A stretch of 64,000 bases of DNA, taken from the NCBI RefSeq assembly GCF_020535545.1, contig NZ_CP084752.1, positions 248,001 to 312,000 on the forward strand, read 5' to 3'. The notes under the pieces are model-generated. The model was not told where the DNA came from. It did no database searches and saw nothing but the letters and a program-made list of their open reading frames with translations. Source of the stretch: Roseateles sp. XES5 (GTDB lineage Bacteria > Pseudomonadota > Alphaproteobacteria > Rhizobiales > Rhizobiaceae). The translations under genes were made by a program, and so were the position numbers. How positions within the stretch are numbered: the first letter of the stretch is position 1; each line of letters starts with the position of its first letter. Positions 8,662 to 17,393 of the stretch are shown piece after piece.

Positions 8662-8772
8662 TCAGGCCTTGGCCAGCACCTGTTCAATATCGGCGATGAT
8701 GTCGGCGCCTTCCTCGATGCCTGTGGACAGGCGTACCACACCCAGGCCCGCGCCGGCAGCCGCCCCTTGCCC
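8662..8772 (-). pseudogene. Remnant of a metY 3' end
   Basis: Reading from 8772 to the TGA at 8662-8664 gives AGAGLGVVRLSTGIEEG then [14 protein letters not shown]. This matches the last ~35 residues of the intact metY at 13655 ([17 protein letters not shown] then [14 protein letters not shown]). Nothing homologous to the rest of MetY lies upstream, so this is a severed 3' fragment. It is about 80% identical in DNA to the intact copy, with a 21-bp perfect match (8687-8707 versus 13680-13700) at the same distance from each stop codon. The two copies bracket the arsenic genes. Confidence 0.8.
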
Positions 8773-9102
8773 GAACGGGGCCGGCAGCCGGATGAAGACA
8801 GTCGACCGTCAGGTGTAATCGGCCAAATCCATCTGTCTAGGGCAGGATCGACGTCGGAAGCGGAATATCTGCGCCTTCGATCCCCCTGTCTTCGCGGTCT
8901 TGCCGCGCAAGTCCCCGGGCGCGATATCGGTTCTGTCGGATTGGCCATTGTCGATGGCGTCGATTCGCGGCTATCCATCGTGAGCCCATGGCGGTGGCCT
9001 GTCCCGAAGGCCTGCCCGACCAACGGGCCGTTCCACCCGGGGGAACCCGTGCGCGCCTGATGGTGCAGCCCGCGCGAAGCATAGACGCCAAGGAAGACCG
9101 CA
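8773..9102. other. Gene-free stretch upstream of the MFS gene
   Basis: About 330 bp with no coding frame that looks real. It contains only the ribosome-binding site AAGGAAG just before the GTG start of the MFS gene. No RNA gene or promoter is confidently recognised. It may be scar sequence left between the metY fragment and the arsenic genes. Confidence 0.4.
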
Positions 9103-10302
9103 GTGCATACGACCAAGGTTCCGGCGGGCATCGTCTCCGCCCTGGGTGTCACGCAGATCATCGGCTACGGCACGCTCTACTATTCCTTCAGCATCCTCGC
9201 CCCCGGAATGGCCCGGGATCTCGGCATCAGCCTGGAAGGGGTCTTCGCGGTCTTCTCGCTCTCGCTGTTCGTCGGCGGCCTGTCCGCGCCGTTCATCGGC
9301 AGGCGCATGGACCGGATCGGCGCGGCGACCGTGATGACGCTCGGATCCGCGCTTGCCGCCCTCACCCTGGTGCTCAGCGCCTGGTCGCCGTCCGTCCCGC
9401 TCTTCGCCCTCGCCATCGTCCTCATGGAGGTCTCCTCCGGGATGGTGCAGTACCAGGCCGCCTTCGCGACGCTGGTCGAAAGCGAACCCCGCACGGCCGC
9501 CCGCAGCATCACCTATCTGACGCTCATCGGCGGCTTTGCCTCCACCATCTTCTGGCCCATCGCCGCGACATTGACCGGATATCTCACCTGGCGGGAAATC
9601 TACCTGGTGTTCGCCGCGCTGAACCTTCTCGTCTGCATGCCCCTGCATTTCTGGATCCGGCGTGACGGACGGCGCGGCGCCGGACGGGGCGAGACGCGGC
9701 TGCGCGAGACCGTCGTCGGCGCTCTGGAGCCGCAGGCGCGCCGCCGCGGCATGGTGCTGGTCTCCCTCGCCTTCTCGCTGTCGGGCTTCACGCTGGCCGC
9801 GACCCTTGCCCATATGGTGCCGATGCTCCGCACCATCGGCCTCGGCGGCGCGGCGGTCGCGATCGGTTCCCTGTTCGGTCCGGCGCAGGTTCTCAGCCGG
9901 CTGATCAACATGGTCTTCGGGAAGAGCCTGTCGCCGCCGGGCCTTGCGATCGTCTCCGCGGCGCTGATGGTCGCCGGTGCGGTGATTCTCGGCGTGTCGG
10001 GCGACTGGCTGCCCGGCGCCGTGGCCTTCGCCGTCTGTCTTGGCCTCGGCTCGGGCATCAACAGCATCGCGCAGGGCAGCCTGCCGCTCTATCTCTTCGG
10101 GTCCGAAGGCTATGGCGCGATCACCGGCAAGATGGCGGCGGCGCGGCTGGCGACGGGCGCCGCCGCCCCCTTTGCCTTCGCGGCCGCCATGAACCATGTC
10201 GGAACCACCCTCTCGCTGTTCGCCATCGCCGCGCTGAGCACCCTCGGGATCCTCGCCTTCGTCGCCGTCGCCGCTTCGGTGCGGCGTGACGGCGTCGCCT
10301 GA
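9103..10302 (+). CDS. MFS transporter, probably arsenical efflux (ArsK-like possible)
   Basis: A 399-residue major facilitator with about 12 hydrophobic segments and the loop motif GRRMDRIGAATVMTLGSALA between TM2 and TM3. It starts with GTG at 9103 after an AAGGAAG ribosome-binding site. It converges on arsH, with 42 bp between the stops. MFS pumps with roles in arsenite, antimonite and trivalent organoarsenical export (ArsK) are found beside rhizobial ars operons, and the position fits. Sequence alone does not separate ArsK from a general MFS pump. Confidence 0.8.
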   Translation: MHTTKVPAGIVSALGVTQIIGYGTLYYSFSILAPGMARDLGISLEGVFAVFSLSLFVGGLSAPFIGRRMDRIGAATVMTLGSALAALTLVLSAWSPSVPLFALAIVLMEVSSGMVQYQAAFATLVESEPRTAARSITYLTLIGGFASTIFWPIAATLTGYLTWREIYLVFAALNLLVCMPLHFWIRRDGRRGAGRGETRLRETVVGALEPQARRRGMVLVSLAFSLSGFTLAATLAHMVPMLRTIGLGGAAVAIGSLFGPAQVLSRLINMVFGKSLSPPGLAIVSAALMVAGAVILGVSGDWLPGAVAFAVCLGLGSGINSIAQGSLPLYLFGSEGYGAITGKMAAARLATGAAAPFAFAAAMNHVGTTLSLFAIAALSTLGILAFVAVAASVRRDGVA

Positions 10303-10344
10303 CGGCGAGCGAACGTCTCGCGGCACGGCCGACAGCATTTCGCC

Positions 10345-11058
10345 CTAGATCGACTTGAGGTGGACTCGTTTCTCCAGTTCGGCCGCCTGCTCCTTCCGCT
10401 CGCTGTAGCGATCCGTCAGGTGGGCCGAAGCATCCCGCGTCAGCAGCGTGAACTTCACCAGCTCCTCGCACACATCGACAACGCGGTCGTAGTAGGGCGA
10501 CGGCTTCATCCTGCCGTCGGCGTCGAACTCCTGATAGGCCTTGGCGACGGACGACTGGTTGGGGATCGTGATCATCCGCATCCAGCGGCCGAGCACGCGC
10601 ATCTGGTTCAAGGCGTTGAAGGACTGACTCCCACCCGAGACTTCCATGATCGCCAGCGTCTTTCCCTGTGTCGGCCGGATCGATCCCAGCGACAGGGGGA
10701 TCCAGTCGATCTGGGCCTTCATGATGCCCGTCATCGCACCGTGGCGCTCGGGACTGACCCAGACCTGGCCTTCCGACCATTGCGACAGGTCGCGCAGCTC
10801 CCGCACTTTCGGATGGCCGGCCGGAGCCTCGTCGGGAAGCGGCAATCCTCTCGGGTCGAACAGGCGCACCTCGCATCCCAGATGTTCGAGGAGACGCCGG
10901 GCTTCGTGCGCGAGCAGCCGGCTGTAGGACACCTCCCGCAAGGAACCGTAGAGGATCAGGATGCGCGGCTTGTGCGTCGAAAAGGCTGGCCGCAATGCGT
11001 CGGGGTCAGGCTGGCGAAGATGCTGCGCCTGCAAGGCGGGAAAGGTCTCAGACAACAC
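10345..11058 (-). CDS. arsH: ArsH NADPH-dependent FMN reductase / organoarsenical oxidase
   Basis: A flavodoxin-like protein of 237 residues. The FMN phosphate loop [18 protein letters not shown] and the segments [20 protein letters not shown] and [15 protein letters not shown] are diagnostic of ArsH. It oxidises trivalent methylated and aromatic arsenicals to less toxic pentavalent forms. Last gene of the arsR operon; its GTG start overlaps the end of arsC by 11 bp, indicating translational coupling. Confidence 0.93.
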   Translation of the reverse strand: MLSETFPALQAQHLRQPDPDALRPAFSTHKPRILILYGSLREVSYSRLLAHEARRLLEHLGCEVRLFDPRGLPLPDEAPAGHPKVRELRDLSQWSEGQVWVSPERHGAMTGIMKAQIDWIPLSLGSIRPTQGKTLAIMEVSGGSQSFNALNQMRVLGRWMRMITIPNQSSVAKAYQEFDADGRMKPSPYYDRVVDVCEELVKFTLLTRDASAHLTDRYSERKEQAAELEKRVHLKSI

Positions 11059-11476
11059 GCTTTCCTTCCCCGTCGAGGACCTGCTCGCCGTCTTCCTTGA
11101 AGAAGGCGCCCTTGAACGTATCCGGCAGGATGTCGAGCACGACCTCGGAGGGACGGGCGAGCCGCGTGCCGAGGGGCGTGACGACGAAGGGACGGTTGAT
11201 GAGGATCGGATCCTTCAGCATGGCGTCGAGCAGTTGATCGTCCGTCAGAGCCGGATCCTCGAGGCCGAGTTGCGCATAGGGCGTGCCCTTGTCGCGGATC
11301 GCCTGGCGGACGGTCAATCCGGCGTCGGCGATCATGCTTGCCAGCCCGTCGCGCGACGGCGGCGACGTCAGATAGTCGATCACGGTCGGTTCGATGCCGG
11401 CGGCGCGGATCATCTCCAGCGTGTTGCGGGACGTGCCGCAGGCGGGGTTGTGATAGATGGTGACGTCCATGGTCAT
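11048..11476 (-). CDS. arsC: Arsenate reductase, glutaredoxin-dependent type
   Basis: A 142-residue ArsC of the Spx/thioredoxin-fold family that reduces arsenate to arsenite with glutaredoxin. The catalytic cysteine lies in [16 protein letters not shown] near the N-terminus, and the arsenate-binding arginines are in the conserved [20 protein letters not shown]. The first ATG overlaps the acr3 stop codon. Product arsenite would be exported by the adjacent ACR3 pump. Confidence 0.94.
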   Translation of the reverse strand: MTMDVTIYHNPACGTSRNTLEMIRAAGIEPTVIDYLTSPPSRDGLASMIADAGLTVRQAIRDKGTPYAQLGLEDPALTDDQLLDAMLKDPILINRPFVVTPLGTRLARPSEVVLDILPDTFKGAFFKEDGEQVLDGEGKRVV

Positions 11477-12528
11477 GTCCTTTCAAGAATGTTGCGGGAG
11501 ACGGCGGGAGAGGCCTCGTACCAGTCTCTGCTGCGGTTCACGGCCCAGACGACCGTGAGCATCACGGGAACTTCGATGAGCACGCCGACGACCGTCGCCA
11601 GCGCCGCGCCGGACTGGAAGCCGAACAGGCTGATGGCGGCTGCGACCGCGAGTTCGAAGAAGTTGCTGGCCCCGATCAGGGCCGAAGGTCCGGCGACGCA
11701 ATGGCGCTCGCCCGACAGCCGGTTCAGGAGATAGGCCAGCCCCGCATTGAAATAGACCTGGATGAGGATGGGAACCGCCAGCAGCGCGATGATCGCCGGC
11801 TGCGCGATGATCTGCTCGCCCTGGAAGCCGAAGAGGAGCACGAGTGTCGCCAGCAGCGCAACGAGCGACAGCGGCTGCAGTGTCGCGAGCATGGCGTCCA
11901 GCGCCCTGGTCGTGCCGTCGGCCGTCAGGCGCCCTCGCAGGACCTGCGCGATGACGACGGGCACGACGATATAGAGCACGACCGACAGAACCAGCGTGTC
12001 CCAGGGCACGGTGATGGCCGACAGGCCAAGCAGCAGACCGACGATCGGCGCGAAGGCGACGACCATGATGGCATCGTTCAAGGCGACCTGGGACAGCGTG
12101 AACAGCGGCGCGCCGCGGGTCAGGTTGCTCCAGACGAACACCATCGCCGTACAGGGCGCAGCCGCAAGGATGATCAGCCCGGCAATGTAGGAATCGACCT
12201 GCGCGGCCGGCAGATAGGGACGGAACAGCCAGCCCACGAACAGCCATGCCAGCAGCGCCATGGAAAAGGGTTTGACGGCCCAGTTGATGAACAGGGTCAC
12301 GCCGATGCCGCGCCAGTAGGTGCCGACCTGCGCCAGCGAGCGGAAGTCGATCCGGACGAGCATCGGGACGATCATCAGCCAGATCAGCACGGCGACGGGC
12401 AGGTTCACTTTCGCGATCTCGGCCGCTGCGATGACCTGGAAAACACCGGGCATCAGATGGCCGAGCGCGACGCCGACGACGATGCAGAGAAACACCCAGA
12501 GGGTGAGATAGCGTTCGAACGGGGACAT
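11473..12528 (-). CDS. acr3: ACR3-family arsenite efflux permease
   Basis: A 351-residue membrane protein with about ten transmembrane helices. The conserved cysteine region LAAAPCTAMVFVWSNLTRG, needed for arsenite transport in ACR3, is present, as are MSPFERYLTLWVF at the start and the GASNFFELAVAAAI segment. The start at 12528 was chosen because it is the family N-terminus and overlaps the stop of the upstream arsC fragment (TGATG). It is co-transcribed with arsC and arsH. Confidence 0.94.
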   Translation of the reverse strand: MSPFERYLTLWVFLCIVVGVALGHLMPGVFQVIAAAEIAKVNLPVAVLIWLMIVPMLVRIDFRSLAQVGTYWRGIGVTLFINWAVKPFSMALLAWLFVGWLFRPYLPAAQVDSYIAGLIILAAAPCTAMVFVWSNLTRGAPLFTLSQVALNDAIMVVAFAPIVGLLLGLSAITVPWDTLVLSVVLYIVVPVVIAQVLRGRLTADGTTRALDAMLATLQPLSLVALLATLVLLFGFQGEQIIAQPAIIALLAVPILIQVYFNAGLAYLLNRLSGERHCVAGPSALIGASNFFELAVAAAISLFGFQSGAALATVVGVLIEVPVMLTVVWAVNRSRDWYEASPAVSRNILERT

Positions 12529-12656
12529 CAGGCGATCTTTCCCTGAATTCCCGTCGAGTGGCCGCCGCCCTCCCTGCCGAGAACGGGTTCGGCGAGAAGG
12601 AAACGAGCGGAATTGCCCGTGCACAGGAAGAGCACGTTGCAGGTCTTGTCGGTCAT
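12528..12656 (-). pseudogene. Truncated low-molecular-weight-phosphatase-type arsenate reductase
   Basis: This 42-residue frame begins MTDKTCNVLFLCTGNSARF. That is the P-loop (CxGNSxR) of the thioredoxin- or mycothiol-type ArsC family, which is normally 130-170 residues. After GREGGG the homology is lost and the frame stops at 12528-12530, overlapping the acr3 start. The downstream catalytic aspartate is absent, so reductase activity is very unlikely. It is probably what remains after an internal deletion that fused the 5' end to acr3. The operon still has a complete arsC of the other type. Confidence 0.75.
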
Positions 12657-12671
12657 GGTCGTTTTCCGTGG

Positions 12672-13112
12672 TCAGGTCGGAGGTTTGGTGAATTTCATGA
12701 TCGTTGCCGATGCCGGGCAGATGCCCGAAAGCTGACGGGTCGAGAGAACGGCGGGCGGCACCTCGGCCCGCTGGACCGCGACGAAGCCGAGACCTGCGAA
12801 GAAGGGTGCGGCAGAGGTCGTCGCCAGGAAGACCGCCTTGCCGTCGCCGATGGCGTTCAACACCGCCTTCGCCAGCGATTTACCAAGCGCCCTGCCCCTC
12901 CGCTCGGGCAAGACGACCATCGACCTCAAAAGCACCGCGTCGCCGCAGGCTTCGATGCCGGCATAGCCGAACGGGCCACCATCGGGGCAAACCGCCATGA
13001 AAAACCAACGCCCCGGATCTTCGAGATCTTCGACCGGAAGGCCGGACGCGGACAGGGCGCGTTGCAAATCGGGATCGCTTCCCGGAACGGGCTCCAGCCG
13101 GATATCGCTCAT
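12672..13112 (-). CDS. GNAT acetyltransferase of the ars operon (ArsN2-like)
   Basis: A 146-residue GNAT-fold protein with the acetyl-CoA binding region VVLPERRGRALGKSLAKAVL and a C-terminal FFAGLGFVAVQRAEVPPAVL. Short GNATs second in arsR operons are often called ArsN2, and some relatives acetylate arsinothricin, an arsenic-containing antibiotic. That specific activity is inferred from context only. The ATG overlaps the arsR stop (ATGA), so it is made together with the repressor. Confidence 0.8.
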   Translation of the reverse strand: MSDIRLEPVPGSDPDLQRALSASGLPVEDLEDPGRWFFMAVCPDGGPFGYAGIEACGDAVLLRSMVVLPERRGRALGKSLAKAVLNAIGDGKAVFLATTSAAPFFAGLGFVAVQRAEVPPAVLSTRQLSGICPASATIMKFTKPPT

Positions 13113-13462
13113 GACGACTTCACCGCGGGTCCGCAGCACGGCGCAAGTTCGGCAATCAGCGGCGCGCAGAGTTCGACCGATCCGCCGCAGCAGTCTTTCA
13201 CCAGAAAGAGCGTCAGGTCGCGAAGCCCCTGGAGATCGGCCCGGTAGAGGATCGAACGGCTCTGCCGCTCGCTCGTCACGAGGCCTGCCCGGGAGAGGGT
13301 CGCGAGATGCGCGGACATGGTGTTCTGCGGCACATCGATTAGCCGGGCGAGCTCCCCGGCCGGCACGCCATCCGGCTCGTGGCGGACGAGAAGCCGAAAG
13401 GTTTCGAGCCGGGTGGACTGGGCGAGCGCGGCAAGCGCGGCGATGGCTGCGTTGTTATCCAT
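13109..13462 (-). CDS. arsR: ArsR/SmtB-family arsenical-responsive repressor
   Basis: A 117-residue winged-helix repressor: LAQSTRLETFRLLVRHEPDG, the recognition helix region VPQNTMSAHLATLSRAGLV, and a basic wing ERQSRSILYRADL. C-terminal cysteine clusters (KDCCGGSVELC and APCCGP) are candidates for As(III)/Sb(III) binding, as in ArsR variants with C-terminal rather than helix-3 sites. First gene of the operon; a palindrome lies directly before the start codon. Confidence 0.93.
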   Translation of the reverse strand: MDNNAAIAALAALAQSTRLETFRLLVRHEPDGVPAGELARLIDVPQNTMSAHLATLSRAGLVTSERQSRSILYRADLQGLRDLTLFLVKDCCGGSVELCAPLIAELAPCCGPAVKSS

Positions 13463-13482
13463 ATATCCAGAATAACGGATAT
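13463..13482. promoter_or_regulatory. ArsR operator palindrome
   Basis: ATATCC-AGAATAAC-GGATAT, a perfect 6-bp inverted repeat with an 8-bp spacer, lies immediately upstream of the arsR ATG. The surrounding sequence is very A+T-rich (TATTATATC), fitting an overlapping promoter. The position is typical for autoregulated arsR genes. Confidence 0.7.
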
Positions 13483-13654
13483 TATATCTCTGTCAACGCT
13501 CGAAACCGATCCGTTTCAGGGAAGAGCGGAAACCGCGTCACCCCGGGCAGACGGTCCCGTCAAGAAATCGCTCCGGCAAGACGAGGCTTGCCGGGGCGGA
13601 AGGCCGAATGTCCGGCTGCGCCACGGCGCGCGCCGGGATCGCTGGCGAAGGGTA

Positions 13655-14938
13655 TCAGGCCTTGCCGAGCGCCTGCTCGATATCGGCGATGATGTCGGCG
13701 ACATCCTCGATGCCGATGGACAGGCGCACCACATCCGGGCCCGCGCCGGCGGCCGTCTGCTGTTCCGGGGAAAGCTGGCGGTGGGTGGTGGAGGCCGGAT
13801 GGATGACCAGCGAGCGCGTGTCGCCGATATTGGCGAGGTGCGAGAGCATTTCCAGCCCCTCGACGAAGCGCTTGCCCGATTCGTAGCCGCCCTTCAGGCC
13901 GAAGGTGAAGACGGCGCCCGCGCCCTTCGGCGAATAGCGCTGCTGGGTCGCATGGTTCGCATGGTCGGCAAGGCCGGCATAGTTGACCCAGGACACCTTG
14001 TCGTGGCCCTTCAGCCAGGTGGCGACGGCGAGCGCGTTGTCGCAATGGCGCTGCATGCGCAGCGGCAGCGTCTCGATGCCGTTGAGAAGCTGGAAGGCGT
14101 TGAACGGCGAGATCGCCGGGCCGAAATCGCGCAGGCCCAGCACGCGGCAGGCGATGGCGAAGGCGAAATTGCCGAAGGTGGCGTGCAGCACCACGCCGGC
14201 ATATTCCGGGCGCGGCTCGGACAGGGCCGGATACTTGCCGGAGGCCGACCAGTCGAAGGTGCCGCCGTCGACGATGACGCCACCCATGGAATTGCCGTGG
14301 CCGCCCATGAACTTGGTCAGCGAATGCACGACGATGTCGGCGCCGTGCTCCAGCGGGCGGATGAGGTAGGGCGTCGCCATGGTGTTGTCGACGATGAGTG
14401 GCAGGCCGTGGCGATGGGCGACCTCGGCAATGCCGGCGATATCGACGAAGGTGCCGCCGGGATTGGCCAGGCTCTCGATGAAGATCGCCTTGGTCTTGTT
14501 GTCGATCTGGCTCTCGAAGGTCGAAAGATCATCCGTATCGGCCCAGCGCACGTGCCAGTCGAAGCTCTTGAAGGCGTTGCCGAACTGGTTGATCGAGCCG
14601 CCATAGAGCCGGCGCGCGGCGACGAAATTGTCGCCCGGGCGCATGATCGTGTGGAAGACGAGGAGCTGGGCGGCATGGCCGGAGGCGACGGCGAGCGCCG
14701 CGGTGCCGCCCTCGAGCGCGGCGACGCGCTCTTCCAGCACGGCCTGCGTCGGGTTCATGATGCGGGTATAGATGTTGCCGAAGGCCTGCAGGCCGAAGAG
14801 CGAGGCGGCGTGGTCCGTGTCGTTGAAGACGAAGCTGGTGGTCTGGTAGATCGGCGTCGCCCGTGCGCCCGTGGTCGGGTCGGGCTGTGCGCCGGCGTGA
14901 ACGGCGAGCGTGGAAAATCCGGGCTTGTTCTTCGTCAT
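13655..14938 (-). CDS. metY: O-acetylhomoserine aminocarboxypropyltransferase/sulfhydrylase
   Basis: A 427-residue PLP enzyme of the Cys/Met metabolism family that makes homocysteine from O-acetylhomoserine and sulfide. The PLP-binding lysine is in [18 protein letters not shown], and the tyrosine and phosphate contacts [19 protein letters not shown] and [10 protein letters not shown] are present. Length is normal. The gene ends right at the border of the arsenic island, and a second, diverged copy of its last ~110 bp lies at 8662-8772. Confidence 0.94.
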   Translation of the reverse strand: MTKNKPGFSTLAVHAGAQPDPTTGARATPIYQTTSFVFNDTDHAASLFGLQAFGNIYTRIMNPTQAVLEERVAALEGGTAALAVASGHAAQLLVFHTIMRPGDNFVAARRLYGGSINQFGNAFKSFDWHVRWADTDDLSTFESQIDNKTKAIFIESLANPGGTFVDIAGIAEVAHRHGLPLIVDNTMATPYLIRPLEHGADIVVHSLTKFMGGHGNSMGGVIVDGGTFDWSASGKYPALSEPRPEYAGVVLHATFGNFAFAIACRVLGLRDFGPAISPFNAFQLLNGIETLPLRMQRHCDNALAVATWLKGHDKVSWVNYAGLADHANHATQQRYSPKGAGAVFTFGLKGGYESGKRFVEGLEMLSHLANIGDTRSLVIHPASTTHRQLSPEQQTAAGAGPDVVRLSIGIEDVADIIADIEQALGKA

Positions 14939-15052
14939 GAAATGGCCTCCCTGGCAGACGTTTTCGCGACTATTTCAGAGAGATAGGGGCCGGTCAAAGA
15001 AAGTTTTTCCGCAAAGGCGCGCCTCAACGCAACGCGCTTTGCGTGAAGAAAC

Positions 15053-15481
15053 TCAGGCGACGAGGCGCGGATACTCGATGGCCGGGCAGCGGTCCATCAC
15101 CACCTTGACGCCGGCGGCCTCCGCGGTCGCGGCCGCCGCGTCATGGCGCACGGAAAGCTGGCCCCAGATGACCTTCGGCAGCGGCGAAAGCGCCAGGGCC
15201 TCCTCCACGACGGAGGGCAGCGCATCGGCCGCCCGGAAGACGTCGATCATGTCGATGGGTTCGGCAATGTCGGCAAGGCGCGCGACGACCGTCTGGCCGA
15301 GGATCTCCTTGCCGGCCTGGCCGGGATTGACGGGAATGACGCGGTAGCCCTTGCGCAGGAGAAAGGCCATGACGCGATAGCTCGGGCGCTCCGGGTTCGG
15401 CGAGGCGCCGACGAGCGCGATCACCTTCGTCGTGCGGAGAATGTCGGCGATGTAATAGTCCGGATAGGAATCGTGATTCAT
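15053..15481 (-). CDS. CoA-binding domain protein (copy 1)
   Basis: A 142-residue single Rossmann-fold CoA_binding domain (YcfF/YccU-like): IALVGASPNPERPSYRVMAF is the nucleotide-binding loop, followed by KGYRVIPVNPGQAGKEILGQ. Such proteins bind CoA; a redox or metabolic sensor role has been suggested, but the function is not established. It lies between metY and a close paralogue on the same strand. Confidence 0.85.
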   Translation of the reverse strand: MNHDSYPDYYIADILRTTKVIALVGASPNPERPSYRVMAFLLRKGYRVIPVNPGQAGKEILGQTVVARLADIAEPIDMIDVFRAADALPSVVEEALALSPLPKVIWGQLSVRHDAAAATAEAAGVKVVMDRCPAIEYPRLVA

Positions 15482-15544
15482 GGCGTTGTCCCGTTTCTGC
15501 GCGGAGAATTGGGGTAACGCTACGTGAAGTCAAGTTCGGGGCCG

Positions 15545-15982
15545 TCAGGAGGCCTTGAGCATCAGGACGGGATATTCCGTCACCGGGCAGCGATCCATGA
15601 CGACGCGGATGCCCGCCGCCTCCGCCCGCGCCGCGGCCGCATCGTCGCGCACCGAGAACTGGCCCCAGAGCACGGAGGGCATCGGACGCAGCGCCAGCAC
15701 CTCGTCGACGACCGCCTGGAACTGGTTCGCCGCGCGGAAGACATCGACCATGTCGACGGGTTCGGGAATGTCGGCAAGATGGGCATAGACCGTCTGCCCC
15801 AGGATCTCCTTGCCGGCATGGCCGGGATTGACCGGGATGACGCGGTAGCCCTTGCCGAGCAGGAAACCCATCACGCCATGGCTCGGGCGCGCATCGTTGG
15901 GCGACGCGCCGAGCACGGCGATGGTGTGCACCGACCTCAGGATATGGCGGATGTAGCTGTCGGGATAGTGATCGTGGTTCAT
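15545..15982 (-). CDS. CoA-binding domain protein (copy 2)
   Basis: A 145-residue paralogue of the neighbouring gene: IAVLGASPNDARPSHGVMGF and KGYRVIPVNPGHAGKEILGQ align along the whole length. It is clearly a tandem duplication. The start at 15982 (MNHDHYPDSY) matches that of copy 1 (MNHDSYPDYY). The two copies have diverged appreciably, so both are probably retained for function. Confidence 0.85.
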   Translation of the reverse strand: MNHDHYPDSYIRHILRSVHTIAVLGASPNDARPSHGVMGFLLGKGYRVIPVNPGHAGKEILGQTVYAHLADIPEPVDMVDVFRAANQFQAVVDEVLALRPMPSVLWGQFSVRDDAAAARAEAAGIRVVMDRCPVTEYPVLMLKAS

Positions 15983-16232
15983 CGCTGCCTCCTTCGGCGT
16001 TCGCGACCGTCTCTCACTCGTCTTCCACCCGTCATAATAGCGCGGAATCCTAAAGAAGACGACAGGCTTCCAGCGCCCGCCCGGCCGGGATCTGTGCCAT
16101 AGCGGGTCAGATTTTCGGGTTTCCGGCGCGTTCCGCGCGCCGGGGCTGAAAATCGCGATTGCAAATCGCCGGTTTTGGGCGGATGAAGGGGGCGTTCCCC
16201 TCCCGCATGCCCTCCCCCTTCGAGGTTCCAGA

Positions 16233-17069
16233 TTGCCGTTAGACGTTCTCTTTCTCGTGCTGTTCGGCGCAGCCCTGCATGCGACCTGGAACGCCATCGT
16301 CAAGGCCGGCACGGACAAGTCCCTCGACGCGGCGATGGTGGCGCTCGGCGCGGGCGCCGTCGGCCTGGCCTTCCTGCCCTTCGTGCCGCTGCCCAAGCCC
16401 GAGGCCTGGCCGTTCATCCTCGTTTCGGCCGTGCTGCAATTCGCCTATTTCCAGCTCGTGGCGGGCGCCTACCGCGCCGGCGACATCGGCCTCGTCTATC
16501 CCTTGATGCGCGGCACCGCGCCGCTGCTGGTGGCCATGACGAGCGGCGTGGTGCTCGGCGAACACCTGACGGCGACGGCCCTTGCCGGCGTGCTCGTCAT
16601 CTCGGCCGGCGTGCTGACGCTCGCCTTCGAGTCGCGCCATGGCGGCCGGCACGCCATCCTGCTGGCGCTCGCCAATGCCATCGTGATCGCCACTTACACC
16701 TTCGTCGACGGCGCGGGCGCGCGCATTTCCGGCAATGCCGTGTCCTATACGCTCTGGATGGCGCTGCTGCCGCCGGTCCTGCTGTTCGGCTGGGCGATCT
16801 CGCGGCGGGGCACGCGGACCGTCTGGAACCATGTGCGGCGCAACTGGGCGCGCGGCCTCTTCGGCGGCGCCGGCTCCATCGCCTCCTACGGCCTTGCGCT
16901 CTGGGCCATGACCAAGGCCCCCGTCGCCACCGTCGCGGCGCTGCGCGAGACCGCCATCCTCTTCGCCCTGCTCATCTCGGTCTTCATCCTCAAGGAGAAG
17001 GCCAGCATCTGGCGCTATATCGCCGGCGCGGTGATCGCCTGCGGCGTGCTGGTGCTGAAGCTGGCGTGA
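16233..17069 (+). CDS. EamA/DMT-family membrane transporter
   Basis: A 278-residue protein with about ten hydrophobic helices arranged as two EamA repeats (first half GAALHATWNAIVKAG, second half ETAILFALLISVFILKEKAS). DMT proteins usually export metabolites or amino-acid derivatives; the substrate is unknown. The start codon is TTG at 16233, chosen because the hydrophobic N-terminus begins there. No partner gene is apparent. Confidence 0.88.
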   Translation: MPLDVLFLVLFGAALHATWNAIVKAGTDKSLDAAMVALGAGAVGLAFLPFVPLPKPEAWPFILVSAVLQFAYFQLVAGAYRAGDIGLVYPLMRGTAPLLVAMTSGVVLGEHLTATALAGVLVISAGVLTLAFESRHGGRHAILLALANAIVIATYTFVDGAGARISGNAVSYTLWMALLPPVLLFGWAISRRGTRTVWNHVRRNWARGLFGGAGSIASYGLALWAMTKAPVATVAALRETAILFALLISVFILKEKASIWRYIAGAVIACGVLVLKLA

Positions 17070-17092
17070 CATTGAAATTCCGGCCGCTTCGG

Positions 17093-17114
17093 TGTATGTA
17101 CAAATATACGTACA
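17093..17114. promoter_or_regulatory. Probable YefM/YoeB operator
   Basis: TGTATGTACAAATATACGTACA, two overlapping GTAC-centred palindromes 13 bp before the antitoxin start. Short TGTAC-type palindromes are the usual binding sites of YefM-type antitoxins. Confidence 0.55.
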
Positions 17115-17126
17115 AAGGAATGCGTC

Positions 17127-17393
17127 ATGAAGGTCGTCAGCCTATCCGAACTGCGGGCCAATATCGCAAAGCACTTCGACAGCGTCGAGGCCGACCGGGA
17201 CGAGCTGATCGTCACGCGGCAGAACCGCGAACCCATGGTCGTCATGTCGCTGGCTGATTTTGAAAGCTGGAAAGAGACGATCTACCTCACGGCCAGCCCG
17301 GCGAACCGCGACCATCTCCAGCGCTCCATTCGGTCGCTGGATGCGGGCAAGGGGATCGGCAAGACGCTCGACGACTTGCCCCCCGGCGAATGA
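17127..17393 (+). CDS. yefM: YefM/Phd-family antitoxin
   Basis: An 88-residue antitoxin with the Phd/YefM signature MKVVSLSELRANIAKHFDSV and VVMSLADFESWKETIYL. The N-terminal half binds operator DNA; the C-terminal tail wraps the toxin. The stop overlaps the toxin start (ATGA), giving translational coupling so that antitoxin and toxin are made together. Confidence 0.92.
   Translation: MKVVSLSELRANIAKHFDSVEADRDELIVTRQNREPMVVMSLADFESWKETIYLTASPANRDHLQRSIRSLDAGKGIGKTLDDLPPGE

Noticed and set aside
8662..8772. Considered as a complete second metY gene
   Set aside because: Only ~35 codons match; no PLP-binding region is present upstream.
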